Assembly: GCA_027311065.1 (NCBI GenBank)
Contig: DAICZP010000113.1
Span: 1 to 64,000 of the forward strand
DNA: 64,000 bases
Direction of reading: 5' to 3'
Source: Thiomonas sp.
Lineage (GTDB): Bacteria > Pseudomonadota > Gammaproteobacteria > Burkholderiales > Burkholderiaceae_C
The notes beneath the pieces are model-generated. The model was not told the DNA's origin and made no database searches. It saw only the letters and a program-made list of their open reading frames with translations. The position numbers were made by a program, and so were the translations under genes. The first letter of the stretch is position 1. Each line of letters starts with the position of its first letter. Positions 36,536 through 45,398 of this stretch are shown here, piece by piece.

Positions 36536-37420
36536 TCAATGAGTGGCTTGCGGCCAGGCGGCGCAGAGGTCGTCGAAGCGCTGCAATGCTGGGGAAAACG
36601 CCTTGCGGCGAGCATGAATTCGGTAAAGCGTGCGTTCCAGAGGCGGCAGGCACGCGTCGATGCGGACGAGCTGCCTGCAATCAAGCATGTTCTGCACCAC
36701 CCGCAGCGGGAGGCAACTGATCCCCAGGCCTTCCGCCACGGCGCGTTTGATCGCCTCGGCGTTGCCAAGATTCATGCCGATCGTGTACCGGGGGAGGTGG
36801 GGCATCAACAGCGCTTCCATGGTTTCACGCGTGCCGGAGCCGGCTTCTCGCTGGATCCAACGCGCTTTCGCGAGTTCCTCGATTCCAACCTCGCCGCGAG
36901 TCAGCTGGTGATCGGGTGCTGCGACCACCACCAACCGGTCGCGCAGCCAGGGATGTGATTCGATGTCGGGATGGTGACAGGCGCCCTCGATGTAGCCAAG
37001 ATCGACGCGATAGTCCGCCACCGCCTGGATCACGTCGTGGGTGTTGCCAACCTCGAGTTCGACCTGGGCCTGCGGCCACGCACGCTGATACGCACCCAGC
37101 ACCGCGGGCATGATGTAATTTCCGACCGTCGTGCTGGCACCGATGCGAAGCGCCGCCGCATCGCCATCGAACAGGGTTTCAAGATCGTGGCTCAGGTCGA
37201 GCATTGCCAATGCGCGGGGAAGCAGCAGGCGTCCGGCATCGTTGAGCACGACGCGCTTGCCGATGCGATCGAACAGCCGCGTGCCGAGCTGCGATTCGAG
37301 CTCGCCGAGGGCGGCGCTCACCGCGGACTGCGACATCGAGAGTTGGCGCCCGGCTTCGGTGGTGCTCCCGGAGCGGGCCACGGCCACCATGACGTCGAGT
37401 TGCCGAAGGGTCAGTCTCAT
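36536..37420 (-). CDS. LysR-family transcriptional regulator
   Basis: This 294-residue regulator has a canonical LysR N-terminal helix-turn-helix (MRLTLRQLDVMVAVARSGS, then AGRQLSMSQSAVSAALGELE) and a periplasmic-binding-like effector domain (90-294) with LRIGASTTVGNYIMPAVLG and the conserved TRGEVGIEELAKARWI. The pattern resembles the CysB/YeiE branch. It is read divergently from the isc region with 359 bp between, and directly precedes selD, so control of selD or of a nearby sulfur-related gene is plausible but unproven. Confidence 0.88.
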   Translation of the reverse strand: MRLTLRQLDVMVAVARSGSTTEAGRQLSMSQSAVSAALGELESQLGTRLFDRIGKRVVLNDAGRLLLPRALAMLDLSHDLETLFDGDAAALRIGASTTVGNYIMPAVLGAYQRAWPQAQVELEVGNTHDVIQAVADYRVDLGYIEGACHHPDIESHPWLRDRLVVVAAPDHQLTRGEVGIEELAKARWIQREAGSGTRETMEALLMPHLPRYTIGMNLGNAEAIKRAVAEGLGISCLPLRVVQNMLDCRQLVRIDACLPPLERTLYRIHARRKAFSPALQRFDDLCAAWPQATH

Positions 37421-37656
37421 CGAATTGATAAATTGAATTTCCGCTATTGTCCACCGAAAAAGATGGATTCAATGCACGCAACCATTCGCAACATCCGGTT
37501 TGCCTGCGGCGGCTCGCGGGTGGGGCCGGAGACGCTGCGTACGCATTCCCATGCTGGCGAAAAGTTTGGGGGAACTTAGGGATTTGGCAGGACTCCATCA
37601 AGCTCGGGCAGCCGGTGCCGCGATGCCGTGGTTCCGGTTCTTCGTCGCCCGAGTAG

Positions 37657-37698
37657 TTGACAATTTCAGTTGGGATCTGCTAAAGTCCCACTGAATTC
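37657..37698 (+). promoter_or_regulatory. isc promoter with overlapping IscR-type palindrome
   Basis: A -35 box TTGACA (37657-37662) and a -10-like TAAAGT (37681-37686) are spaced 18 bp apart, about 95 bp before iscR. An imperfect palindrome overlaps both (AATTTCAGTTGGGA then TCCCACTGAATT). This is the arrangement expected for autorepression by [2Fe-2S]-IscR; the IscR assignment is inferred. The rest of the 359-bp LysR-iscR gap (37421-37656) shows no gene. Confidence 0.65.
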
Positions 37699-37779
37699 GT
37701 CAGGTATTGCGTGTGCGTGCTCCTGTCGAATCGACGCTTTGGATCGCGACGCGCTTGTTCATCATTTCTGGAGACCACC

Positions 37780-38322
37780 ATGCGACTGACGACCAAAGGG
37801 CGCTTTGCCGTGACGGCCATGATCGATGTGGCTATGCGCCAACATTTCGGACCCGTCACGCTGGCAAGCATCAGCCAACGCCAGCATATTTCGCTTTCCT
37901 ACCTTGAGCAGCTGTTCGGCAAGCTTCGCCGGCACGAACTCGTCGAATCCGTGCGCGGACCGGGCGGCGGCTACAGCCTGGCGCGCAAGCCGGAGGAGAT
38001 CAGCATCGCCGACGTCATCATCGCCGTCGACGAGCCTCTGGACGCCACCCAGTGCGGCGGGAAGGGCAGCTGTCTTGGCGAGGACAGTGGCGAAGGGCGC
38101 TGCATGACCCACGACCTCTGGTCGGCCCTCAACAACCGCATGGTGGAGTTTCTCGATTCAGTCAATCTGAAGACCATGGTTGACCAGAATCTTGCACAGG
38201 GCGTGTCGGTCGAGGAAGTGACGATCGTTCGCAAGCCGGTGGCGCCGTTGCCTGCGGCGAAGCCTGCCAAGGTACGTGCACCCAACTCGGTGTTCAACCT
38301 GGCACAGAACCTGAATGGATGA
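37780..38322 (+). CDS. iscR: Iron-sulfur cluster regulator IscR
   Basis: IscR is an Rrf2-family repressor/activator that senses [2Fe-2S] cluster supply. The 180-residue protein has the winged helix MRLTTKGRFAVTAMIDVAM and ISQRQHISLSYLEQLFGKLR, the wing GPGGGYSLARKPEEIS, and the three cluster Cys in CGGKGSC and GRCMTHDLW. The frame extends to 37711, but the ATG at 37780 with GGAGA upstream starts the family homology. First gene of the ISC operon. Confidence 0.97.
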   Translation: MRLTTKGRFAVTAMIDVAMRQHFGPVTLASISQRQHISLSYLEQLFGKLRRHELVESVRGPGGGYSLARKPEEISIADVIIAVDEPLDATQCGGKGSCLGEDSGEGRCMTHDLWSALNNRMVEFLDSVNLKTMVDQNLAQGVSVEEVTIVRKPVAPLPAAKPAKVRAPNSVFNLAQNLNG

Positions 38323-38328
38323 TGGCCC

Positions 38329-38350
38329 GCGGGGCCGTCCGCGGCCCCGC
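38329..38350 (+). other. GC-rich hairpin in the iscR-iscS gap
   Basis: Perfect 8-bp stem GCGGGGCC/GGCCCCGC with a 6-nt loop, just after the iscR stop and about 55 bp before iscS. There is no T tract, so it is more likely an RNA-stability or processing element that separates iscR from the downstream genes than a terminator. Confidence 0.5.
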
Positions 38351-38403
38351 ATCAGGAAGCATCAAGCCCAACCCCAGAGAAACTCGAGAGAGCGTTCCGA
38401 ACC

Positions 38404-39624
38404 ATGTCCACCACTCCCCACTTTCCCATCTACCTTGACTACGGCGCCACCAGCCCGGTCGATCCTCGCGTTGTCGATGCGATGATCCCATGGTTGCGCG
38501 AGCATTTCGGCAACCCCGCGTCGCGCAGTCACGCATGGGGCTGGGAGGCGGAGGATGCGGTCGAGAACGCGCGCTCGCAGGTGGCGGCGCTCGTCCATTG
38601 CGACCCGAAGGAAATCGTCTGGACGTCGGGAGCGACGGAGTCCATCAACCTCGCCCTGAAAGGCGCGGCGCATTTCTATCAGGGGCGCGGCAAGCACATC
38701 GTGACCCTGAAAACCGAGCACAAGGCCGTGCTCGACAGCTGCCGGGAGCTCGAACGCCAGGGTTTCGAGGTCACCTATCTCGATGTGCAGCCTGACGGTC
38801 TTGTCGATCTCGACCAATTCAGGTCTGTGCTGCGTTCCGACACCATTCTCGCGTCCGTGCTCCTGGTCAACAACGAGATCGGCGTGATCCAGGATATCCA
38901 GACAATTGGCACCATCTGCCGCGAGCGCGGGGTGCTGCTTCACGTCGACGCTGCGCAGGCGACGGGGAAGGTCGTGATCGACTTGAGCAACAGCCCGGTC
39001 GACCTGATGAGCCTGGCGTCGCACAAGACGTATGGTCCGAAAGGCATCGGCGCGTTGTTCGTGCGTCGCAAGCCGCGCGTGCGCATCGAGGCGCAGATGC
39101 ACGGCGGTGGCCACGAACGCGGCATGCGTTCCGGAACCCTGCCCACACACCAGATCGTCGGCATGGGAGAGGCTTATCGCATCGCCAAAGCCGAAATGGG
39201 TACCGAAATCGAGCGCATCCGCATGTTGCAGACGCGCCTGCTCGCGGGACTGCGCCAGATCGACGAGGTTTATATCAACGGCAATCTCGAGCGTCGGGTG
39301 CCGCATAACGTCAACGCCAGCTTCAATTTTGTCGAAGGCGAGTCGCTGATCATGGCGATCAAGGGCATCGCAGTGTCCAGCGGGTCAGCATGCACCTCCG
39401 CCAGCCTGGAGCCGTCGTACGTGTTGCGCGCCCTTGGCCGCAGCGACGAGCTCGCGCACTCCTCGCTGCGCATGACCATCGGCCGCTTCACCACGGAGGC
39501 CGAGATCGACTATGCCATCAATCTGCTGAAGGAAAAGGTGGCGAAGCTTCGCGAACTTTCTCCCCTGTGGGAAATGCACCAGGACGGAATTGACATCGCC
39601 ACCATCGAGTGGGCGGCGCACTGA
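38404..39624 (+). CDS. iscS: Cysteine desulfurase IscS
   Basis: IscS removes sulfur from cysteine and passes it to IscU and to tRNA-thiolation partners. The 406-residue PLP enzyme has [40 protein letters not shown], and the PLP Lys in [19 protein letters not shown]. The catalytic Cys loop [21 protein letters not shown] is intact. Length equals the standard 404. The ATG is preceded by a GAGAGAG purine run 11 bp upstream. Confidence 0.98.
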   Translation: MSTTPHFPIYLDYGATSPVDPRVVDAMIPWLREHFGNPASRSHAWGWEAEDAVENARSQVAALVHCDPKEIVWTSGATESINLALKGAAHFYQGRGKHIVTLKTEHKAVLDSCRELERQGFEVTYLDVQPDGLVDLDQFRSVLRSDTILASVLLVNNEIGVIQDIQTIGTICRERGVLLHVDAAQATGKVVIDLSNSPVDLMSLASHKTYGPKGIGALFVRRKPRVRIEAQMHGGGHERGMRSGTLPTHQIVGMGEAYRIAKAEMGTEIERIRMLQTRLLAGLRQIDEVYINGNLERRVPHNVNASFNFVEGESLIMAIKGIAVSSGSACTSASLEPSYVLRALGRSDELAHSSLRMTIGRFTTEAEIDYAINLLKEKVAKLRELSPLWEMHQDGIDIATIEWAAH

Positions 39625-39695
39625 GACTTGCGGCGACCACGCTCGCGGCATGACCGTGGACCACCATCCACGGCAAACGATCAACGGAGGACATC

Positions 39696-40127
39696 ATGGC
39701 TTACAGCGACAAGGTTATCGACCACTATGAAAACCCGCGCAATGTCGGTTCCTTTGCGAAGGACGACCCGACCGTCGGGACTGGCATGGTCGGCGCTCCG
39801 GCGTGCGGCGATGTGATGAAGCTGCAAATCAAGGTGAACGCGCAAGGCGTCATCGAGGACGCCCGGTTCAAGACGTACGGCTGTGGTTCGGCCATTGCGT
39901 CATCGAGCCTGGTCACCGAGTGGGTCAAGGGTAAGAGCCTTGATGATGCGATGACGATTCGCAATACCCAGATCGCCGAGGAATTGGCGCTGCCGCCGGT
40001 GAAAATCCACTGTTCGATTCTCGCCGAAGATGCGATCAAGGCAGCGGTGAAAGACTACCGCTCGCGTGTGGCGTCGCCTGCGCAGGTCGCAGCCCCGGAA
40101 GCCACCGGCGTCGCCGCAGTTGCCTGA
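39696..40127 (+). CDS. iscU: Iron-sulfur cluster scaffold IscU
   Basis: IscU assembles nascent Fe-S clusters. The 143-residue protein has the three conserved Cys contexts: [29 protein letters not shown] and [15 protein letters not shown]. The N-terminal [18 protein letters not shown] is typical. The last ~17 residues (Ala/Pro-rich) extend beyond the usual 128-residue length. GGAGG precedes the ATG. Confidence 0.98.
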   Translation: MAYSDKVIDHYENPRNVGSFAKDDPTVGTGMVGAPACGDVMKLQIKVNAQGVIEDARFKTYGCGSAIASSSLVTEWVKGKSLDDAMTIRNTQIAEELALPPVKIHCSILAEDAIKAAVKDYRSRVASPAQVAAPEATGVAAVA

Positions 40128-40155
40128 AGCCGACGCCATTGAAGGAGTACGGATC

Positions 40156-40479
40156 ATGGCCATCACCTTGACCGAAAGTGCAGCCCAGCACGTCGAACGC
40201 TACCTTGTCCAGCGTGGCAAGGGCGTAGGTGTGCGGCTCGGCGTCAAGACCACGGGCTGCTCCGGTCTTGCTTACAAGCTGGAGTACGCAGACGCAATCG
40301 AGCCCGAGGACCAGGTGTTTGAAAGCCATGGTGTGAAGGTCCTGATTGATCCCAAGAGCCTTGGTTACCTGAACGGCACCGAACTGGATTTTGTCCGCGA
40401 GGGTCTCCAGCAAGGTTTCAAGTTCAACAATCCGAATGAGCGCGACCGCTGCGGATGCGGTGAGTCGTTCCGGGTCTGA
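40156..40479 (+). CDS. iscA: Iron-sulfur cluster carrier IscA
   Basis: This is the A-type carrier protein of the ISC system, 107 residues. The three metal/cluster Cys are in [11 protein letters not shown] and RCGCGESF. The N-terminus [17 protein letters not shown] matches the family. It lies 28 bp after iscU, with GGAG before the ATG. Confidence 0.98.
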   Translation: MAITLTESAAQHVERYLVQRGKGVGVRLGVKTTGCSGLAYKLEYADAIEPEDQVFESHGVKVLIDPKSLGYLNGTELDFVREGLQQGFKFNNPNERDRCGCGESFRV

Positions 40480-40486
40480 GGGCGTG

Positions 40487-41128
40487 ATGGAGGTTCCTGG
40501 CCAGCATCAACCCGCGGCGGCGCTCAGCCTTGCGTCGGATTACTTTGCGTTATTTGCACTTCCGCGTCGCTTTGCGCTCGATGTCGAGGCACTGACGCAG
40601 GCTTGGCGCCATCTGCAGGCTGCGGTTCACCCGGACCGATTCGCCGGTGCAGGTGCTGCCCAGGCGCGGTTGGCCATGCAGTGGTCGAGCCAGGTCAATG
40701 AGGCGTACCGGACTCTGAAGGATCCACAGTCTCGCGCTGCCTATCTTTGCGAGTTGCGCGGTGCTCCCATCGATGCGCAGCGAAACACGGCAATGCCGAC
40801 GAGCTTTCTCATGCAGCAGATGGCGTGGCGGGAGGAACTGGCTGAAGCGCGCGAGCAGGGAGCGGATCATGCGCGCGAGCGCTTGGCGCGGGAGGTCGAA
40901 GCGGCGCGGGAAGCCACGCTCGCCGGTCTGCGCGTGTTGCTCGATGACGCCCCGGACGATCGGCAGGCTGCATTGTCCGCCGCCGATCAGGTTCGGGTAC
41001 TGATGTTCATCGATCGGTTCCGCCAGGATCTCGCGCTCCGCCCGCGACAGGGGTCGCTGACGCCGAACCATGCGAGCGGGCACCCACAAGTCCAGGCAAT
41101 GCCCAGCGTTGGCCAGCGAGCCGCCTGA
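40487..41128 (+). CDS. hscB: Co-chaperone HscB (J-domain protein)
   Basis: HscB recruits IscU to HscA and stimulates its ATPase. The 213-residue protein has a J domain with the essential HPD motif (AAVHPDRFAGAG) and VNEAYRTLKDPQSRAAYLCE, and a C-terminal coiled-coil IscU-binding domain starting at AMPTSFLMQQMAWREEL. It starts 8 bp after the iscA stop. About 35 C-terminal residues after the usual end (RQGSLTPNH onward) are extra and unrecognised. Confidence 0.95.
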   Translation: MEVPGQHQPAAALSLASDYFALFALPRRFALDVEALTQAWRHLQAAVHPDRFAGAGAAQARLAMQWSSQVNEAYRTLKDPQSRAAYLCELRGAPIDAQRNTAMPTSFLMQQMAWREELAEAREQGADHARERLAREVEAAREATLAGLRVLLDDAPDDRQAALSAADQVRVLMFIDRFRQDLALRPRQGSLTPNHASGHPQVQAMPSVGQRAA

Positions 41129-41178
41129 GCATCCGCCTTCAATGACATGACACGCGCGTCCATAGCGCGCGACCTTCC

Positions 41179-43062
41179 ATGGCACTTTTGCAGATTTCAG
41201 AACCTGGTCAGTCTCCGGACCCTCACCAGCGTCGTATCGCCCTGGGCATCGACCTTGGGACCACCCATTCGCTGGTCGCCGTGGTGCGCAGTGGCGTCGC
41301 CGAATGCCTGCCCGATTTTCATGGGCGCGTATTGTTGCCGTCCGCGGTACGGTATGCGCATCATCATGCGCCCGTCGTTGGCTGGGAGGCGCTGGCGGCG
41401 CGGGCGGACGACCCCTGCAACACGATCGTATCGGCCAAGCGCATGATGGGCCGTGTGATGTCGGACGTCCTGGACGTCAACAGGCTGCCCTACGCATTCG
41501 TGGATCAGCCAGGCATGGTTGCGATACGGACGACCCAGGGTATCAAGACACCCATCGACGTGGCCGCGGACATCCTGCGTGCGCTGAAGGCGCGTGCCCT
41601 GGATGCGTTGGGTGATGAACCGGTTGGCGCCGTCATCACGGTGCCCGCGTACTTCGACGATGCGCAGCGGCAGGCCACCAAGGATGCGGCGCGCCTTGCC
41701 GGTCTCAGTGTGCTGCGCCTGATCAACGAGCCCACCGCCGCGGCGCTTGCGTATGGGCTCGATCAGGGCGCTGAGGGCCTTTATGCCATTTTTGACCTCG
41801 GGGGTGGGACCTTCGACGTCTCGGTTCTGCGGCTCACCCGTGGCGTGTTTGAAGTCATGGCCACGGGGGGCGATACCGCTTTGGGGGGAGACGACTTCGA
41901 TGCGCTGTTGGCGAACATGCTGGCGCGACGTGCGAACCTGGGCGAGGTGGACGCACGCACCCACGCCGCGCTGTTGTATGCCGCGCGTGACGCCAAGCAG
42001 GCGCTGAGCGGGGTCGACACCGTCGAGGTACGGTTGCAGCTTCCGGGCGGGCAGCAGATCAACCAGCGCGTGTCGCGCGCGGATTTCGACGCGTGCACGC
42101 GGGAACTGACCGCACGCACCATCGCCATGCTGGCATCGGTCCTCGAAGATGCCGGGGTCGACCGCGCTGCGCTGGCTGGAATCGTGCTTGTTGGCGGGTC
42201 GACGCGCATGCCGGTGGTGCGTGACGCCGTGCGGAATTTTTTCGGACGCGAGCCGCTGGTGGACCTTGATCCGGATCAGGTGGTCGCGATCGGGGCGGCG
42301 CGGCAAGCGCACGCCCTGGCGGGCAACCACGGTGACGATCCGTTGCTTCTGGATGTCATTCCGCTGTCGCTGGGGCTCGAGACCATGGGCGGCTTGGTCG
42401 AGCGCATCATCCCGCGAAACACGACCATTCCCACGGCGAGGGCACAGGAATTCACCACGTTCAAGGATGGCCAGACGGCAATGGCGATTCACGTCGTTCA
42501 GGGTGAGCGCGATCTCGTCGCCGATTGCCGCTCGCTGGCGCGCTTCGAACTGCGTGGTATTCCACCGATGGTTGCGGGAGGCGCGCGCATTCTCGTGACT
42601 TTCCAGGTGGATGCCGATGGCTTGCTTGAGGTGAGCGCGCGCGAAAGCACGACCGGAGTCCAGGCTCATGTCGAAGTCAAGCCGAGCTATGGCCTGAGCG
42701 ATGCGCAGGTGGCTGAAATGCTGCGCGCAAGCTTCGGCTCCGTCGAAGCTGACGCGGCGGCCCGCGCGCTGCGAGAGGAGCGGGTCGATGCCGAGCGGCT
42801 TCTCGATGCAACCCGCGCAGCCATGCAGGCAGACGCGGACTTGCTCGACCCCGTGGCGCTGGATCGGATTCATGCGGCCATGGCCACGTTGGCACAGGCC
42901 GCGCGGGGTGATGATTACCTGGCGATCCGCGCGGCATGCGAGCGTCTTGCGCACGACACCGAGGAATTCGCGGCCCAGCGAATGAATCGAAGCATTCAGC
43001 GCGCGCTTGCGGGGCGCACGCTGGACAGCCTGGACGATGGACCCTACACCACGAAAGGCTGA
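41179..43062 (+). CDS. hscA: Fe-S assembly Hsp70 chaperone HscA
   Basis: HscA drives cluster release from IscU using ATP. The 627-residue Hsp70 has [55 protein letters not shown] and [11 protein letters not shown] in the nucleotide-binding domain. The substrate domain begins [17 protein letters not shown] and RNTTIP. It lacks the acidic DnaK-type tail, as HscA proteins do. Located between hscB and fdx, with only 3 bp before fdx. Confidence 0.97.
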   Translation: MALLQISEPGQSPDPHQRRIALGIDLGTTHSLVAVVRSGVAECLPDFHGRVLLPSAVRYAHHHAPVVGWEALAARADDPCNTIVSAKRMMGRVMSDVLDVNRLPYAFVDQPGMVAIRTTQGIKTPIDVAADILRALKARALDALGDEPVGAVITVPAYFDDAQRQATKDAARLAGLSVLRLINEPTAAALAYGLDQGAEGLYAIFDLGGGTFDVSVLRLTRGVFEVMATGGDTALGGDDFDALLANMLARRANLGEVDARTHAALLYAARDAKQALSGVDTVEVRLQLPGGQQINQRVSRADFDACTRELTARTIAMLASVLEDAGVDRAALAGIVLVGGSTRMPVVRDAVRNFFGREPLVDLDPDQVVAIGAARQAHALAGNHGDDPLLLDVIPLSLGLETMGGLVERIIPRNTTIPTARAQEFTTFKDGQTAMAIHVVQGERDLVADCRSLARFELRGIPPMVAGGARILVTFQVDADGLLEVSARESTTGVQAHVEVKPSYGLSDAQVAEMLRASFGSVEADAAARALREERVDAERLLDATRAAMQADADLLDPVALDRIHAAMATLAQAARGDDYLAIRAACERLAHDTEEFAAQRMNRSIQRALAGRTLDSLDDGPYTTKG

Positions 43063-43065
43063 GGC

Positions 43066-43398
43066 ATGCCCATCATCACGATTCTCCCAAACGAGGAATA
43101 CTGCCCTGGTGGCGCCGTTGTCCAGGCGGACCGGGGAACGTCGATCTGCGAGGCGCTGCTCGAGCATGCAATTCCCATCGAACATGCGTGTGAAATGTCC
43201 TGCGCATGTACGACGTGCCACGTTGTGGTTCGAAAGGGGTACGGCTCGCTGGGCGAGCCCGATGAAAGCGAAGAGGATTTGCTCGACCGCGCGTGGGGGC
43301 TCGAGCCCACCTCGCGCCTGTCGTGTCAGGCCATCCTGAGTGATCAGGACGTCACGATCGAAATACCGAAATACTCCATCAATCATGCGAAGGAGTGA
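43066..43398 (+). CDS. fdx: ISC-type [2Fe-2S] ferredoxin
   Basis: This 110-residue adrenodoxin-type ferredoxin is the reductant of the ISC system. The cluster Cys are in HACEMSCACTTCHVVV (C-x5-C-x2-C) and RLSCQAILSD. The start ITILPNEEYCPGGAVV matches Isc ferredoxins. Last gene of the operon; no iscX follows, since the next gene is convergent. Confidence 0.97.
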   Translation: MPIITILPNEEYCPGGAVVQADRGTSICEALLEHAIPIEHACEMSCACTTCHVVVRKGYGSLGEPDESEEDLLDRAWGLEPTSRLSCQAILSDQDVTIEIPKYSINHAKE

Positions 43399-43445
43399 AT
43401 GCGAACCCACGTCGGCACACATCGATCAGCAGTCCGCACCTGGCT

Positions 43446-44183
43446 TCATGCGGCGCGCTGCCGGTCGCGCTGGGGCTGCTGCGGTGCGGCGATAGCGGGA
43501 TCCTCCAGCTCGGTGGCCAGGGCACGCAGGTAGCGGTGCATCATGAGGGTTCGCGCGCGGGCAAGACGTCGGCCCGCATTCGTCAGCATGTCGTCGTGAA
43601 GGCGCAGCAGCTTGTCATGAAAGCGGCGCACGATGGAATTGGTATTTCCAGGGTTAACCGCGGCGGCGCACCCGTCGCCGGCGGCGGGCTGCCACAGCGG
43701 CTCGCCAATGCGCGCACCGGCCATGAAGGCGCGGGCGATGCCAACCGCGCCGAGGGCGTCGAGCAGATCGGCGTCCCGCACCACACAGGCTTCCCTTGAT
43801 GGCTGCGACCAGGCGAGATCGTCGCCTGCACAGCGATCGCGTTCGGTGAATCGAACGCAGGCGCAAATATGATCTGCTGTGGCTGCGTTAACGCCGCCGG
43901 CGTCGTCGAGCACCGTGCGCACCGCTTGCTCCGCGCGAGCCGGGGAGACGTAAGCCCCCTCCTCGTGCTCGAGCAGCTGATGCATCGAATGCAACAGGGC
44001 GCTGGCCCTGACGACGAAGGGATCCCCGCCTTCGTCGCGAACGATCCGGATGGCCTGATGTTCAACCCGCGCGAGATGCGCGAGGTCGTGCGCCACGCTG
44101 CGAGGATCGAACAACCCATGGATCGCCGCCCGTATGGCGGTCAGCGACTGCGACTGGATTCGGGTCATGGCATTGGATGACAT
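43446..44183 (-). CDS. HD-superfamily-like protein with an altered HD motif
   Basis: This 245-residue protein resembles YedJ/YpgQ-type HD phosphohydrolases. The first His region SVAHDLAHLARVEHQAI, the helix VVRASALLHSMHQL and the late Asp in VVRDADLLDALGAVGIARAF line up with the family. However, the hallmark HD dyad reads HS (LLHSMH), so one metal ligand appears lost and activity is doubtful. Start chosen at the ATG at 44183; another ATG five codons later and a GTG further upstream are possible. The C-terminal 25 residues are Pro/Gln-rich. It converges on fdx. Confidence 0.65.
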   Translation of the reverse strand: MSSNAMTRIQSQSLTAIRAAIHGLFDPRSVAHDLAHLARVEHQAIRIVRDEGGDPFVVRASALLHSMHQLLEHEEGAYVSPARAEQAVRTVLDDAGGVNAATADHICACVRFTERDRCAGDDLAWSQPSREACVVRDADLLDALGAVGIARAFMAGARIGEPLWQPAAGDGCAAAVNPGNTNSIVRRFHDKLLRLHDDMLTNAGRRLARARTLMMHRYLRALATELEDPAIAAPQQPQRDRQRAA

Positions 44184-44435
44184 GGCGGGCAAGAGGGATA
44201 TCGAGGTGGTGATGACGCACACTGTGGTTTGTGTCGCCCTGCGGTGGTTTTGTTCCCGCTCCCATGTTCCAGCTTTTACGTCGCCGTGTCTGCGGTCGTC
44301 AGATCACTGCGCGCGGCTGATCATGCGGACCTGATGCTGGATCAACGCGACCGAGGCCCGGTGCTTTGAATAATGGTGACGCGGTCACAAGGCATGTGCC
44401 GCTTCGCAGTTCCGCTCCATTGCAAAGGATGCCCG

Positions 44436-44744
44436 GTGATCGATGGTCATGGCTGGACGTTTCCGCTCGCGCTCGGTCTCGCGCTCGACGCTGGCATTGG
44501 CGGGTCGCCCCCACAGATGCGGGTCCACGCGTCTGACGCCGCGCTCACCCTCGGTGAGGCGCGAACCATCGCATTGAAGGCGGTGCCCGGTGGGTACATC
44601 GTTTCAGAGGAGTTGAACCATCCCGATCGCCAGGACGGTGGGACATTGCACTTCAGCTTTCAGATTCGGCGCGGCCGCGGTGCTTTCGAGGTGCGTATCA
44701 ACGCAATGAGCGGAACGCCGACTGTGGGGTTGACACAAGCCTGA
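44436..44744 (+). CDS. PepSY-like secreted protein
   Basis: This protein of about 102 residues has a hydrophobic N-terminus (TFPLALGLALDAGIGG) and a PepSY-like domain: LTLGEARTIALKAVPGGYIVSEEL, then LHFSFQIRRGRGAFEVRINAMSGTP. It is clearly related in layout to the PepSY protein at 25079. Start is uncertain: GTG at 44436 is used, while GTG/ATG-type starts further upstream (to 44373) are open in frame. The signal peptide is weaker than in the first copy. It lies just before tRNA-Asp, with no kinase nearby. Confidence 0.6.
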   Translation: MIDGHGWTFPLALGLALDAGIGGSPPQMRVHASDAALTLGEARTIALKAVPGGYIVSEELNHPDRQDGGTLHFSFQIRRGRGAFEVRINAMSGTPTVGLTQA

Positions 44745-44810
44745 ACATCCAGCAAAATTGCGTTTTTCTTGCGCTTTCTTGCCAGTGCGCTTTGCAATGA
44801 AGACGCAATT

Positions 44811-44887
44811 GGAGTGGTAGTTCAGTTGGTTAGAATACCGGCCTGTCACGCCGGGGGTCGCGGGTTCGAGTCCCGTCCACTCCGCCA
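44811..44887 (+). tRNA. tRNA-Asp (anticodon GTC)
   Basis: Complete 77-nt cloverleaf: acceptor GGAGTGG/CCACTCC, anticodon stem CCGGC/GCCGG with loop CTGTCAC (anticodon GTC), T loop TTCGAGT, encoded CCA. Its 3' 49 nt recur at 52905-52953, so this gene is the integration site of a genomic island and its 3' part may derive from the element. Confidence 0.97.
44839..44887 (+). repeat. Left attachment site (attL) within tRNA-Asp
   Basis: This 49-bp stretch, from the end of the anticodon stem to the CCA, is repeated at 52905-52953 in the same orientation with one mismatch (G at 44864, T at 52930). Confidence 0.85.
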
Positions 44888-44913
44888 AGAATATGCTGAG
44901 GAATCAGCAAGTT

Positions 44914-44940
44914 ACGAAGCCCGCCATGTGCGGGCTTCGT
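44914..44940 (+). terminator. Hairpin just after tRNA-Asp
   Basis: Strong 11-bp stem ACGAAGCCCGC/GCGGGCTTCGT with a 5-nt loop begins 27 bp after the tRNA end. It is followed by only a weak T-rich stretch (GCTTG), so it is a possible tRNA terminator or processing hairpin contributed by the island. Confidence 0.5.
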
Positions 44941-45079
44941 GCTTGTCGGGGCCCGAAAGTTGTGTTTTTGAGGGCTCAGAGCAACCAGATCTCAACCAGA
45001 GATCGGCCGGAATCACCAATGATCACTGGTGGGCACTTCCTTGACCGGTGGCGTCCCTCGGCAACTTCGGGTGGCAAAA

Positions 45080-45098
45080 GCCCCGGCCGTGGCCGGGG
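45080..45098 (-). terminator. Rho-independent terminator for the 40-residue ORF
   Basis: On minus, CCCCGGCC/GGCCGGGG forms an 8-bp stem with a 2-3-nt loop followed by CTTTTG. It lies 20 bp after the stop of the small ORF at 45119. Confidence 0.55.
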
Positions 45099-45118
45099 CG
45101 CCTGAAGTCAAGAAACGA

Positions 45119-45241
45119 TCAGTGGAATAATTCCATCTGACCTGGGTAGGATCGGCAGTGCTCACGCACATGCTCGAACCGACCGAACCGGAAGCGCACG
45201 TAAGGATTGACGTGCACGGCCTTCGGGTACATGCACAGCAT
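45119..45241 (-). CDS. Possible 40-residue basic/aromatic small protein
   Basis: A 40-codon frame starts at an ATG at 45241 with GAGGG 8 bp upstream and ends before a terminator-like hairpin. The product is rich in Tyr, Phe, Arg and His (core HVNPYVRFRFGRFEHVREH, then CRSYPGQMELF). The composition is unlike random reading of this GC-rich DNA, and the site has its own ribosome-binding site and terminator. No homologue is firmly recognised and function is unknown. It sits at the left end of the island. Confidence 0.45.
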   Translation of the reverse strand: MLCMYPKAVHVNPYVRFRFGRFEHVREHCRSYPGQMELFH

Positions 45242-45271
45242 GGTGTTATCCCTCGAAATTGAGGGCAAAGC

Positions 45272-45300
45272 TTGGCCCGACACCCCGGAGTCGCTATACT
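45272..45300 (+). promoter_or_regulatory. Candidate sigma-70 promoter for a small RNA
   Basis: TTGGCC (45272-45277) and TATACT (45295-45300) are separated by exactly 17 bp. There is no open reading frame of note downstream before the terminator at 45354-45388. Confidence 0.5.
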
Positions 45301-45306
45301 ACGTGT

Positions 45307-45391
45307 GTTCCTTCAAGAACTGGTGTGGGTGGCGCGAGCCCTAACCGACGCCAAAAACGCCTCTGTCCTGGTACGACAGGGGCGTTTTCCT
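45307..45391 (+). ncRNA. Candidate island-encoded small RNA (~85 nt)
   Basis: The promoter-like pair at 45272-45300 and a strong terminator (14-bp stem AAAACGCCTCTGTC/GACAGGGGCGTTTT, loop CTGGTAC, 45354-45388) would give an RNA of about 85 nt. No known RNA family is recognised. The same hairpin also fits as the terminator of the minus-strand gene ending at 45399, so its presence alone does not prove an RNA gene. Confidence 0.4.
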
Positions 45392-45398
45392 TTCCGCC

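Noticed and set aside
41197..43422. 741-codon minus-strand frame opposite hscA and fdx
   Set aside because: Mirror of two certain genes; no domains, no start context.
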